Below are positions 52,346 through 60,693 of a stretch of DNA of 64,000 bases, in pieces; the first letter of the stretch is position 1, and every line of letters begins with the position of its first letter. Origin of the DNA: Paenibacillus sp. H1-7 (lineage in GTDB: Bacteria > Bacillota > Bacilli > Paenibacillales > NBRC-103111); assembly GCF_022354825.1 (NCBI RefSeq), contig NZ_CP031168.1, positions 2,915,501 to 2,979,500 of the forward strand. Direction: 5' to 3'. A model generated the notes under the pieces. The model saw only the letters and a program-made list of their open reading frames with translations, did not search any database and was not told the origin of the DNA. A program made the position numbers and the translations under genes.

Positions 52346-52477
52346 CGGCAGCGTCCGCCTTTGAAGCTCGTGAACTACCGCAACAAGCCTATCATTCAAA
52401 GGAACACGACTTCAACAGCGGCCGGAATCCTACGCCTAATTCCCTCCCTACGCACAAAAGTAAATTGTACATCAAGA

Positions 52478-52499
52478 ACGCCGCAAGGCGTTTTTTTCT
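52478..52499 (+). terminator. Terminator of xpt
   Basis: A 6-bp stem AACGCC / GGCGTT with a stable GCAA tetraloop is followed by TTTTTT. Confidence 0.85.
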
Positions 52500-52595
52500 T
52501 TTTTCCACCAAGTAAGCAGTTCTTTGGAAACCACATTGCCAGGAAAACAACACTCATGGTATGGTATAGGAAATTATTGGAGGAGGCGATGGTTT

Positions 52596-52658
52596 ATGGA
52601 AAGCATAGTCGCGGCAGTGGGCACAAATCGAGGGGATAAACGCATCACGGCCCTATAA
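52596..52658 (+). CDS. Possible 20-codon leader ORF
   Basis: ATG 52596 lies 9 bp after a strong SD (GGAGGAGG) and opens a 20-codon frame (MESIVAAVGTNRGDKRITAL) ending 41 bp before the phosphotransferase gene. I do not recognise it. It might be a leader peptide or the stump of a decayed gene; it has no other support. Confidence 0.3.
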   Translation: MESIVAAVGTNRGDKRITAL

Positions 52659-52699
52659 ACTGCGGGAATCCCCTGAACGTGTGAGAGGGGTATCGTATT

Positions 52700-53515
52700 T
52701 TGAATCGGCAACCAAACGATAATTCGCTATATAATGAAGAAATTGTACTTTCCGACGAAAAGTCCGTTTCCCAAAAGGGAAATGTAGTGCTTCGGCCTTC
52801 CGGTCCATGGTCGCCCTATGTGTTCTCATTACTCCGGCATATCAGGGAAACAAGCGGCTTATTGGTACCTTCCATCGTTGGCCCAGGCTTTGACTCCGAG
52901 GGCCGCGAAATGCTGAGCTACATAGAAGGGGAGTTCGTACACCCCGGTCCTTGGAGCGATGACGCGTTAGTGGAGGTCGGCAGGATGCTGCGAAGGCTTC
53001 ATGACGCCGGCGCAAGGTTCGAGCCTGAGGCCAATGCCGTCTGGAAGCCATGGTTCTTGCGGGATGTGGGCGAATCGAAACGAGTGTACAGCCATGGTGA
53101 TATCGCACCGTGGAACATGGTTACGCGAGATGAAATGCCCGTTGCCTTGATCGATTGGGAATTTGCCGGACCTGTCGATCCCATGGCAGAACTGGCGCGA
53201 GTGTGCTGGCTGTTCCCTCAGCTTCATGACGACGATGTCGGCGAGAAGGTAGGACTGCCGTCTCTTGAAGTGCGGGCGAGGCAGCTTCGTTTGCTGGCGG
53301 ATGCTTACGGCATTGATCCTTCCCAAAGGAGCTCATTATTCGATCTTATTTTAGAGGTTGTTGTGCGCGAGACCGCTGAAGAAGCGATCGAGAAGCGGGT
53401 TACCCCGGACTGTGTCGGGCCGCTGTGGGGAATTGCGTGGAGGGCGCGGGCTGCATCATGGATAGTGCGCAACCGGGTTGTTTTGCACAATGCATTGGAT
53501 CGTCAGCTATTTTGA
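52700..53515 (+). CDS. Aminoglycoside/choline-kinase-like phosphotransferase
   Basis: 271 aa from TTG 52700, with SD GAGGGG. APH-family kinase fold: the catalytic loop YSHGDIAPWNMV carries the HGDxxxxN motif and the metal-binding Asp is in ALIDWEFAGPVDPMAEL. The N-lobe is reduced to about 80 residues. Such proteins phosphorylate aminoglycosides, choline, homoserine or other small alcohols; most chromosomal members have unknown substrates, so I do not call it a resistance gene. It is a single-gene unit ended by a terminator. Confidence 0.88.
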   Translation: MNRQPNDNSLYNEEIVLSDEKSVSQKGNVVLRPSGPWSPYVFSLLRHIRETSGLLVPSIVGPGFDSEGREMLSYIEGEFVHPGPWSDDALVEVGRMLRRLHDAGARFEPEANAVWKPWFLRDVGESKRVYSHGDIAPWNMVTRDEMPVALIDWEFAGPVDPMAELARVCWLFPQLHDDDVGEKVGLPSLEVRARQLRLLADAYGIDPSQRSSLFDLILEVVVRETAEEAIEKRVTPDCVGPLWGIAWRARAASWIVRNRVVLHNALDRQLF

Positions 53516-53532
53516 TTTGCGCTGCTGAAAGA

Positions 53533-53567
53533 GGCTGCAGACCTGATCGGGTTGGCAGCCTTTTTTT
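53533..53567 (+). terminator. Terminator after the phosphotransferase gene
   Basis: A 6-bp stem GGCTGC / GCAGCC with a 16-nt loop is followed by seven T residues. Confidence 0.8.
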
Positions 53568-53595
53568 GCTTTTCTCTGGTATCCCTATGTAGCTT

Positions 53596-53757
53596 CTAAT
53601 CCTTGATGAGATCTATATCAGCGAGCAAATAATATTTCTGCTCTCCGGCTTCATACACGACAATACGCCCCTCCGCGTCCTCTTCCATGTTGATGACATC
53701 GGCGCGAGATAGGGTTTTTAATTGCAGCGTCTCGCAATGGATAACGTGATACTTCAT
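53596..53757 (-). CDS. Small conserved-looking hypothetical protein (53 aa)
   Basis: This is an uninterrupted 53-codon frame on the minus strand with a strong SD (GGGGGAG, 7 bp) before its ATG at 53757. It is acidic (EEDAEG, LADIDLIKD) with a strand-rich pattern (GRIVVYEAG, QKYYLLADI), which looks like a small folded beta protein. Length, SD and base use agree with a real gene. No family is recognised. It lies between a terminator and the end of the hybrid kinase gene on the same strand; no strong terminator separates them. Confidence 0.65.
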   Translation of the reverse strand: MKYHVIHCETLQLKTLSRADVINMEEDAEGRIVVYEAGEQKYYLLADIDLIKD

Positions 53758-53836
53758 CTTGGCTCCCCCTTTATTAAGCTATAAGTCCATCATAGGGAAG
53801 ATCGTTGATGAAATCTATTAGTTAATCATGGAAAGC

Positions 53837-55783
53837 CTATCCGTTCGCGGTGCTAAGTTGAAGGTATTTTTCAATAATAGCTGAAACGGCCTCCAGACTC
53901 ACCGGCTTGCTTATATACTCGTCCATTCCCGCAGCCATATATTTTTCGCGGTCTCCCTTTATGGCATGAGCCGTTACGGCAACGATAAAAGGACTTTTCT
54001 TCGACGCTGCATGGTTTTTAATTGTACTGGTTGCTTCTAATCCATCCATCAAAGGCATTTGGACATCCATAAAAATAATGTCATACGGATCGCGAGCGGC
54101 CGCTTCGACTACTTCCTTGCCATTCTCGACAATAGTGGAAGGATAGCCGAGCTTTTCAATCATTTTTTTCAATACAAATTGATTCACTGCGTTATCTTCC
54201 GCGATCAGGATGTTCAGAGAATTTGCCAATAGCATCTCCGAATGGGTCGACCTGTCATCCTGTATGGCTTCCGGATCGGTATATTCGTGAAACCGGGTAG
54301 TGAACATAAAAGTGGACCCTGGCGGATCCGCACAGGGCTCGTACCAGATGGTTCCGCTCATCAGCTCGACGAGCTTCTTACAGATAGCCAAGCCTAATCC
54401 GGTTCCTTCCGTCTTGCGCGTCATGAAATTATCCACCTGGTAAAACGGTTCAAATAGATGGGCTACCTTTTCTTTAGGCACGCCTATGCCCGTATCCCGG
54501 ATGGAAAATTGCAGGCACACCGTTTTCTTGTCGGCTTGGGTGACACATTCTACGGAAATCGCGATGGCCCCGTTAGGAGTAAATTTGACGGCGTTGCTAA
54601 GCAGATTGATTAGCACTTGTCTTAGCTTCGTATCGTCACCAACTACAATATTCGGGACGGCCGAGCCGACGGATGTGGTGATTTCCAAGCTTTTCTCCAG
54701 CGCTTTCGGCATAATGATATTCAATGTCTCGGATATAACCGCGCGAACGCTGAACGGATCTTCCTTTATGTCCGCTTTGCCCGACTCAATTTTGGAAAAG
54801 TCCAGAATATCGTTAATGATGGTAAGAAGCGACGAGCCGCTCTTTTTAATAATTTGAGCGTATTCCTGCTGTTCCGAATCCAATGCTGTTTCCAGAAGCA
54901 AATCCGTCATCCCGATCACACCATTCATTGGAGTCCGGATCTCATGGCTCATCATGGCCAAAAATTCGCTTTTCGCCTTATTCGTTTTTTCGGCGGCCTC
55001 TTTCTCCACCAGCAGTCTCTTTTGCTCCGTCATGTCTTTGGCGATCATGTAGAAGCCCATATTTTGACTATGTATAATAATAGGCGCTAAAGTGACCAGC
55101 ACCTCCACCGAGCTGCCGTCTTTGTGCCGGATATAATTGATGTTTTTTTCTACGGATGAATAATCTTCGGAAGAGGCAAGCAGGCTCGACAGATGCTCTT
55201 CTCCCATTAATTTGCCGATGCTACCACCGATCAGCTCCTCGATTTTATACCCGGACAGCTGTTCCGCCATTTGATTTCCGTTGATAATGCTGCCGTCCAG
55301 GCCGAAGGAGATGATGGCGTCGTGGTTGTATTTTTTGAGAGAAGTATAGCGTTCGATGCTCTCCTGCAGCTTCTGTTCCGCAAGCTTGCTCTTCGTATTG
55401 TCGATAATTTGCAAAATAAAATAAAGCGGCTTTCCATTCACTTCATCGCGTATGAGGGACACATGCAAGGAAGTCCAAATGGCATGGCCGTTTTTATGGA
55501 GAAACCGTTTTTCCACTTCATATGACGTCATCGTGCCTTTCAGCATCGCTCGGATTAGAGGCTCGGTCAGAGTCGTATCCTCGGGATGGGTAAAATCGGC
55601 CGCAGGGTGCTTTATCAATTCATCCTCGGTATAGCCGAATATGGTGCACATGGCCGGATTCGCCCGTATCCATGTCCGATCCATGGAAATGAGGGCAATC
55701 CCAATCGGAGAACATTTATATACGTGTTCAAATAAAATTTGATGGTCAATTACACCCGACTGCATACTCCTTCTCCTCCTCAT
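53837..55783 (-). CDS. Hybrid sensor histidine kinase (PAS-PAS-HisKA-HATPase-REC)
   Basis: 648 aa from ATG 55783 (SD AGGAGG; ATG 55765 is a possible internal alternative). Order: PAS 1 (about 15-130), PAS 2 (about 145-255), HisKA with FLAMMSHEIRTPMNG (His 280), HATPase with NLLSNAVKFT, RDTGIGVP and GTGLGLAI, and a C-terminal receiver with LIAEDN and phospho-site Asp 573 in IIFMDVQMPLMDG. No membrane segment is visible, so it is a cytosolic sensor, possibly of redox state or a ligand. It carries its own receiver and no HPt or output gene is adjacent, so the partner must be encoded elsewhere. Confidence 0.93.
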   Translation of the reverse strand: MRRRRSMQSGVIDHQILFEHVYKCSPIGIALISMDRTWIRANPAMCTIFGYTEDELIKHPAADFTHPEDTTLTEPLIRAMLKGTMTSYEVEKRFLHKNGHAIWTSLHVSLIRDEVNGKPLYFILQIIDNTKSKLAEQKLQESIERYTSLKKYNHDAIISFGLDGSIINGNQMAEQLSGYKIEELIGGSIGKLMGEEHLSSLLASSEDYSSVEKNINYIRHKDGSSVEVLVTLAPIIIHSQNMGFYMIAKDMTEQKRLLVEKEAAEKTNKAKSEFLAMMSHEIRTPMNGVIGMTDLLLETALDSEQQEYAQIIKKSGSSLLTIINDILDFSKIESGKADIKEDPFSVRAVISETLNIIMPKALEKSLEITTSVGSAVPNIVVGDDTKLRQVLINLLSNAVKFTPNGAIAISVECVTQADKKTVCLQFSIRDTGIGVPKEKVAHLFEPFYQVDNFMTRKTEGTGLGLAICKKLVELMSGTIWYEPCADPPGSTFMFTTRFHEYTDPEAIQDDRSTHSEMLLANSLNILIAEDNAVNQFVLKKMIEKLGYPSTIVENGKEVVEAAARDPYDIIFMDVQMPLMDGLEATSTIKNHAASKKSPFIVAVTAHAIKGDREKYMAAGMDEYISKPVSLEAVSAIIEKYLQLSTANG

Positions 55784-55945
55784 CTGCTCTACCTCCTAAA
55801 TTACCACAAACAGGTCTGGTTGAAACGGGCTGAACCGTTTTTATTTCGAACGGTATTTGGAATGCCTACGATTCAAGAGGATGCTAATTGGGAATAAAAG
55901 TTTATAGTACAATCAACTGCTGCGGGACAAAGGAAGAACCAATAG

Positions 55946-56623
55946 ATGAAAAAAGTGCTGCTTATTGAGGACGAAAAAAACTTGGCCATGTTTATCGAGC
56001 TTGAGCTCCAGCATGAAGCCTTCTCCGTTACCGTAGCTTATGACGGCCAGCGAGGCGTCGAATTGGCGCTAGAACAGGAATGGGATCTGATCCTGCTCGA
56101 CCTTATGCTCCCGGATTTGAACGGACTGGACGTGTGCCGCCGGGTGCGTGCGGTCAAGAAGACGCCGATCATTATGCTCACGGCCAGAGACAGCGTCGTA
56201 GACCGGGTTTCCGGCTTAGATAGCGGCGCCGACGATTATATTTCCAAGCCTTTTGCCATTGAGGAGCTGTTGGCCCGAATGCGCTCGCTGCTCCGCAGGG
56301 TCGACATGGCGGATGAACCCGAGAATCAGCAGGTGATATCCTGCGGGGACCTCGTCATCGATCTCGCGGCCAGAACCGTTATGCGGGGAGACGAGACTAT
56401 TGAGCTGACCAAACGGGAGTTTGATCTGCTCGTTGTTTTCGCGCAAAATCGGAACATTGTAATGACCCGGGACATGCTGATCGAGCGGGTATGGGGATTC
56501 GACTCGGAAGCGGAGACGAACGTGGTGGACGTGTATGTGCGTTATTTGCGCAACAAGCTGGACTCTGACAGCAAGGAAAGATTTATCGAGACCGTAAGAG
56601 GAATCGGGTATGTGATGAGATGA
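55946..56623 (+). CDS. OmpR/PhoB-family response regulator
   Basis: 225 aa. The receiver domain has LLIEDE, Asp 52 in LILLDLMLPDLNG and Lys in YISKPFAIEEL. A C-terminal winged helix (about 130-225) has LTKREFDLLVVFAQN, VWGFDSEAETNVVDVYVRYLRNKL and the terminal VRGIGYVMR. Its stop overlaps the start of the kinase gene (ATGA), an operon pair. The cell-wall hydrolase gene 160 bp further on is a possible target, which would make it an envelope-stress system; this is inference. Confidence 0.94.
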   Translation: MKKVLLIEDEKNLAMFIELELQHEAFSVTVAYDGQRGVELALEQEWDLILLDLMLPDLNGLDVCRRVRAVKKTPIIMLTARDSVVDRVSGLDSGADDYISKPFAIEELLARMRSLLRRVDMADEPENQQVISCGDLVIDLAARTVMRGDETIELTKREFDLLVVFAQNRNIVMTRDMLIERVWGFDSEAETNVVDVYVRYLRNKLDSDSKERFIETVRGIGYVMR

Positions 56624-57705
56624 TTAGAACAATACGGCAATGGTTCGCAACGATCCCGATCAAATGGAAAATGGTGCTGTGGTGCTCCATTACGATTAGC
56701 GTTTTATTCGCAGCCTATAACCTGGTTCAATATTTGGCGATCAATCAATGGATGGTAAACCACGAGAAAGCATCGGATATGATGGTTTGGATCATGATAT
56801 TGGCCGGCTGCGGAGTGGTGATGATAAGCTCGCTCGGGGGCTACTTCCTGGCGAAGCAATTTCTTAAGCCGGTGCAATCGCTAGCGGAAGCGATCCGCAA
56901 TGTGAAGCAGAAGGGGCTTCATGAAAGGGTCGAGCAGCGTGGAGCGAAGGATGAGCTAAGCTCGTTGGCTGCTTTATTTAACGATCTTATGAGCGAGCTG
57001 GAGCGGTCGTTCAAGCAGCAGAAGCAATTTGTAGAGGACGCCTCCCATGAATTGCGCACGCCGATTTCCATCATTAAGGGGCATCTCTCGCTATTGAACC
57101 GATGGGGGAAAAACGACGCCCAAATAGTGGACAGCTCTTTGACCGCCTCACTTCAAGAAATCGACCGGCTGGAAGGAATTATTAAAGAGCTTCTTGTCCT
57201 TACCCGCTCCGAGAACGAGCTCGTGGCTGATGAGATTACATGGCTGAAGCCTGCAGAGCTGATGGAGCAGACGATTCAGCGGATGGCCGTCCTTCATCCC
57301 GATAGGCAGTTCAAGCCGGACCTGATTTCGCTTGGCGATGATGTCGAGATTAAGATCGTCCCTCACCATTTGGAGCAAGTACTGCTTATTTTGCTGGATA
57401 ACGCTGTTAACTATTCAGAGGCAGGCACGACGATTACGGTTACCGGCAGAAGGCAAGCCGGCCGCATGATAGTGGAAATCAGCGATCAGGGTATCGGCAT
57501 CCCCTCAGAAGACTTGCCGCATGTGTTCGACCGGTTCTATCGTGTCGACAAGGCGAGGAGCCGGAAGCAGGGCGGGACAGGCCTTGGCTTGGCGATTGCC
57601 AAACGGCTCGTCGAACGCAGCGGCGGAGAGATTTCCATTGCCAGCTTGGACAAGGAGGGAACCAAGGTTACCCTTGTATTTCCGCTGGCGGCTTCGATTC
57701 CTTAA
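56620..57705 (+). CDS. Membrane sensor histidine kinase
   Basis: 361 aa. Two membrane helices at about 15-35 and 58-80 flank a very short external loop (about 22 aa), so it is an intramembrane-sensing type. HAMP (about 85-138) is followed by HisKA with FVEDASHELRTPISIIKGH (His 143) and HATPase with LLDNAVNYS, ISDQGIGIP and GGTGLGLAI. It pairs with the preceding regulator, sharing the ATGA overlap. The short sensor loop suggests that it detects membrane or cell-envelope perturbation. Confidence 0.94.
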   Translation: MIRTIRQWFATIPIKWKMVLWCSITISVLFAAYNLVQYLAINQWMVNHEKASDMMVWIMILAGCGVVMISSLGGYFLAKQFLKPVQSLAEAIRNVKQKGLHERVEQRGAKDELSSLAALFNDLMSELERSFKQQKQFVEDASHELRTPISIIKGHLSLLNRWGKNDAQIVDSSLTASLQEIDRLEGIIKELLVLTRSENELVADEITWLKPAELMEQTIQRMAVLHPDRQFKPDLISLGDDVEIKIVPHHLEQVLLILLDNAVNYSEAGTTITVTGRRQAGRMIVEISDQGIGIPSEDLPHVFDRFYRVDKARSRKQGGTGLGLAIAKRLVERSGGEISIASLDKEGTKVTLVFPLAASIP

Positions 57706-57803
57706 AGCGCTAGTCTTCTTCCACATTCTTCCCTTCGCCCGTTTTCTCATTAAAATCTCATTTTCCTAATCTATACTGAACGAACGGAAGGGGAGGACAA
57801 GCC

Positions 57804-57872
57804 ATGAAAGGGTGTCCATTACCTCGAAACCCAATTCCATACACGATAACTGGTGAGGAGATGACCGAATGA
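57804..57872 (+). CDS. 22-codon leader ORF coupled to the NlpC/P60 gene
   Basis: ATG 57804 has a strong SD (GGAAGGGGAGG) and opens a 22-codon frame (MKGCPLPRNPIPYTITGEEM...) whose stop TGA overlaps the next start codon (ATGA at 57869-57872). This geometry is that of a translationally coupled leader peptide. Nothing is known about its sequence, which is Pro-rich. Confidence 0.5.
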   Translation: MKGCPLPRNPIPYTITGEEMTE

Positions 57873-58447
57873 AAAAAAAGATCACGCTAATGATGGCAGC
57901 CGTATTCATGTTCAGCTCATTGGGCACGGTATCGGCAGCAACGGCAAGGACGACGGCAACGACAACGTCGACTGCGCCGGCGACTGCAACTGCAACTGCA
58001 ACCGCTACACAGCAGAGCTTAACAGCCAAACAACAGAAGCTGATTCAAGTAGGCAAGACTCAACTGGGCGTTCCTTGGAAATACGGGACTAAGAAGCCGG
58101 GGGTTGGCTTCGATTGCTCGAACTTTACATCTTGGGTTTATGAAAAAGCGTTGGGGATTAAGTTCACCAGCTCTTCCAGAAAGCAGCGTTACACGACTTC
58201 ATTAGGTACTCCGGTTCCTATCGATAAGAATAATAAGTTCAAAAATTTGCAAGTAGGAGATCTGCTGTTCTTCGCTAATTCCGCGGATGCCGGCGGCGGC
58301 GGCCATGTGGGGATCTATGCGGGGGTTAAGAACGGTAAGCATTACGTCCTTCAGGAAGGCGGCGGACGCGGTAAGGTGACGTATGAGCCGATGGAAGGAA
58401 CATGGTTTGCCAGCAAGCTGGTCTATGCCAAACGTATTATTAAATAG
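57869..58447 (+). CDS. Secreted NlpC/P60 peptidoglycan endopeptidase
   Basis: 192 aa with a signal peptide (about 1-23, cleavage after VSA) and a Thr/Ala low-complexity linker (about 25-48) built from repeated ACTGCA-type codons. The NlpC/P60 catalytic domain (about 52-190) has GVPWKYGTKKPGVGFDCSNFTSWV (catalytic Cys 83), LQVGDLLFF, and the catalytic His 146 in GGGHVGIYAG. It cleaves stem-peptide bonds in peptidoglycan outside the cell. It has no cell-wall-binding domain besides the linker. It follows an OmpR-type two-component system and may be controlled by it. Confidence 0.92.
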   Translation: MKKKITLMMAAVFMFSSLGTVSAATARTTATTTSTAPATATATATATQQSLTAKQQKLIQVGKTQLGVPWKYGTKKPGVGFDCSNFTSWVYEKALGIKFTSSSRKQRYTTSLGTPVPIDKNNKFKNLQVGDLLFFANSADAGGGGHVGIYAGVKNGKHYVLQEGGGRGKVTYEPMEGTWFASKLVYAKRIIK

Positions 58448-58474
58448 CTCGTTGTCAGCGAGCCGTTAGAATGA

Positions 58475-58510
58475 GAGGCTGTCGAAATATCACTTTCGGC
58501 AGCCTCTTTA
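58475..58510 (+). terminator. Terminator of the NlpC/P60 gene
   Basis: A 13-bp stem GAGGCTGTCGAAA / TTTCGGCAGCCTC with a 6-nt loop is followed by TTTA. The T-run is short but the stem is strong, and it lies between convergent genes. Confidence 0.75.
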
Positions 58511-58530
58511 GTATGCCGGCGGCATGGAGC

Positions 58531-60207
58531 TCAAAACCGCCCTGACTTGAAAATCGAGTAGAACATCCACAGAAACATGAGGGCGGCTACGCTGAAGCCG
58601 ATCTCGATAACCGGAAAGTTCCACAGCAGCGTCGATTGCCTGCCGAGCGACGAGCCGATAATGAGCCCGACCATGATGATACTGAAGGAGAGCAGGACAA
58701 TACTGAAGGAAAGCCGGTTGCTGATGCGGTCCATTTTCTTCATGAAGGTGTCCAGCTCGGAGACGGAGACGTCCATCCTCAGCTTGCCCTTCTTCATCAT
58801 CCCGAACATTTCCCGCAGACGGGAAGGCATCTCCGACAATAGCTCCGCATATTCGCCCATCTGATTCCAAACGCTGTCTGCGACATTGCGGGGACTGAAG
58901 CGCTCGGCGAACAGCTTGCGTCCGAACGGCTCGGCGATATTGACGACGCTGAACGTCGGATCGAGGGCGGTCACTACGCCTTCTAGCGTCAGCAGCGTTT
59001 TTCCAAGCAGCGTCAGATCGGACGGAACGCGGATCCGGTGCTCGTAGGCGACGCTGAGCAGGTCGCTGACCGACTCGCCCAGGCTGATGCGGCTTAGCGG
59101 GACGTCGTAATATTTCTCCCGCAGCTCGTCAATATCTCCGCGCAAAGAATCCATATCGACATCCTCAGGAATTATGCCGATGCCGTCGATCGCTTTGAGC
59201 ACGCCATCCGTGCTATTGCGCCTTAATGCTATGACAAGCGAGCCGAAATGATACTTCATCATCGGGGTCAGCCGTCCAACCATGCCGAAATCGATGAGTC
59301 CGATGACCCCTTCGGGAAGAACGATAATGTTGCCCGGATGGGGATCGGCATGGAAAAATCCGTCTATGAAAATTTGCCGGAATACCACACGGGCTATTTG
59401 CTCGGCAATACGCTTCCGGTCATAGCCAAGCTCGTCGAGCCGCTGAACCTCCGTCGTCTTCACGCCTTCGATGAAGTCCATCGTCAGCACGTTCCGGCTC
59501 GTATAGTCCCAATAGATTGAGGGGAAGCGGACGTGGGGATCGCGCTCGAACGATTTGGCCATCCGCTGGGCGTTTCTGCCCTCGTTCGTATAATCCAGCT
59601 CGGCGCGCAGCGATTGCGACAGCTCGTACACCATATCGCGGAGCTGATATTTCGCCGCCCATGCCAGGCGATGCTCGGCAAGCCGCGCCAAATCGTCCAA
59701 GATTTCCAAATCGGTGGCAACGATAGCGGGAATATTCGGGCGCTGGATTTTGACGGCAACCACCTCGCCGGTATGCAGACGGGCCAGGTGGACTTGACCT
59801 ATGGACGCCGCGGCCATGGGTGTTTCCTGAAAATCGGCGAACAGCGTATCGAACGGTTCGCCGAATTCATTCTCTATCACTTCGCGCACCTGCTCGAAGG
59901 GGAACGGGGGCACTTGATCCTGAAGCTTTACCAGCTCTTCGATAATATGAGCGGGGAGCAGATCGGGCCGGGTGCTCGCGATTTGCCCGATCTTGATGAA
60001 GGTCGGCCCCAGCTCCTCGAGAAAGATGCGGATCCGTTCACCGAGCGTTCGGGAGCGCGCATCCTGCCGCTCCTTCAAGCCGATCCGCGAACCGGTCAGA
60101 TCGGGCAGGCCGAGCTCCTTGATAAGAAAGCCGAACCCGTTGCGGGCGAACGCTTTGGCAATGTCCCGGTACCGCTGCAAATGCCGAAGCTTGCGGCCGA
60201 GATTCAT
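58531..60207 (-). CDS. UbiB/ABC1/AarF-family atypical protein kinase
   Basis: 558 aa. Family marks: the KxGQ motif in FIKIGQIASTRPDLLP, the Ala-rich loop MAAASIGQVHLARL, VAVKIQRPNI, catalytic FHADPHPGNI and metal-binding LIDFGMVGRL. Two C-terminal membrane helices (about 500-520 and 530-552) anchor it. In E. coli UbiB is needed for ubiquinone synthesis; in Gram-positives the family is linked to quinone or lipid metabolism, the direct substrate being unsettled. Its ATG overlaps the stop of the phasin-like gene by 4 bp, so they form an operon. Confidence 0.92.
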   Translation of the reverse strand: MNLGRKLRHLQRYRDIAKAFARNGFGFLIKELGLPDLTGSRIGLKERQDARSRTLGERIRIFLEELGPTFIKIGQIASTRPDLLPAHIIEELVKLQDQVPPFPFEQVREVIENEFGEPFDTLFADFQETPMAAASIGQVHLARLHTGEVVAVKIQRPNIPAIVATDLEILDDLARLAEHRLAWAAKYQLRDMVYELSQSLRAELDYTNEGRNAQRMAKSFERDPHVRFPSIYWDYTSRNVLTMDFIEGVKTTEVQRLDELGYDRKRIAEQIARVVFRQIFIDGFFHADPHPGNIIVLPEGVIGLIDFGMVGRLTPMMKYHFGSLVIALRRNSTDGVLKAIDGIGIIPEDVDMDSLRGDIDELREKYYDVPLSRISLGESVSDLLSVAYEHRIRVPSDLTLLGKTLLTLEGVVTALDPTFSVVNIAEPFGRKLFAERFSPRNVADSVWNQMGEYAELLSEMPSRLREMFGMMKKGKLRMDVSVSELDTFMKKMDRISNRLSFSIVLLSFSIIMVGLIIGSSLGRQSTLLWNFPVIEIGFSVAALMFLWMFYSIFKSGRF

Positions 60208-60551
60208 GATTCGGCTGGCGGCAATGGCTCCCCGGACTGCCGGAGCTGCTCCTCAAGCTCGGCGACCCGCCGCTCCAGCTCGCTGACGCGCTGCTTCAGG
60301 CGAACGTAGTCGTCCTTGGTCGTAAGGTTCAGCTCGTGAGCCGCCGAAATCATATAGCCGCGTACCTTCTCCTCCAAGGAGGCTTGGGCTTCCTGGCCTT
60401 TGCGCACCAATTCGTCGACGAATTGCTTGGATTCATCTTTGTTGACTTCGCCTTTCTTGACAAGCTCCTCAACGACCTTCTCCGCTTGCTCTTTACTCGC
60501 AATGGCAAATCCGAGTCCCAGAGATACGGCTTTTCCTAACAGATCTCTCAT
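60204..60551 (-). CDS. Phasin-like coiled-coil protein
   Basis: 115 aa. The N-terminal part (MRDLLGKAVSLGLGFAIASKEQAEKVVEELVKKGE) resembles the phasin/PhaF-type granule-associated family, and a C-terminal coiled coil (LKQRVSELERRVAELEEQLRQ) supports oligomer formation. No PHA synthase gene is in the window, so a granule role is doubtful here. The same small protein is commonly encoded before UbiB-like kinases in Bacillales, suggesting a membrane-associated partner. Start ATG 60551 has SD AGGAGGTAATGAG. Confidence 0.82.
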   Translation of the reverse strand: MRDLLGKAVSLGLGFAIASKEQAEKVVEELVKKGEVNKDESKQFVDELVRKGQEAQASLEEKVRGYMISAAHELNLTTKDDYVRLKQRVSELERRVAELEEQLRQSGEPLPPAES

Positions 60552-60614
60552 CGTCTCATTACCTCCTGCAAAATGTAGTGATAGGCTGATTTTACCATAC
60601 GCGGCGGCAAACGC

Positions 60615-60648
60615 AAAAAACGCCGGACCGATCGCAGAAGATCAGCCC
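60615..60648 (-). terminator. Possible terminator of the ROK gene
   Basis: On the minus strand a 9-bp G-U-rich stem (GGGCTGATC / GATCGGTCC) is followed four bases later by TTTTTT. The gap before the T-run makes it a weak call. Confidence 0.4.
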
Positions 60649-60693
60649 GACATCATTTTGAGAAGCCACGCCCGCTCCCCAAGTTCACAAATA

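Larger units (their letters stand above)
52346..52699 (+). other. Intergenic region between xpt and the phosphotransferase gene
   Basis: It holds the xpt terminator (52478-52499), a possible 20-codon leader ORF (52596-52658) and a short hairpin CCCCT/AGGGG that could mask the SD of the next gene. Nothing else is supported. Confidence 0.5.

Noticed and set aside
52700-53515. Aminoglycoside resistance gene
   Set aside because: Only the general APH/choline-kinase fold is visible; no resistance-specific features or mobile context.
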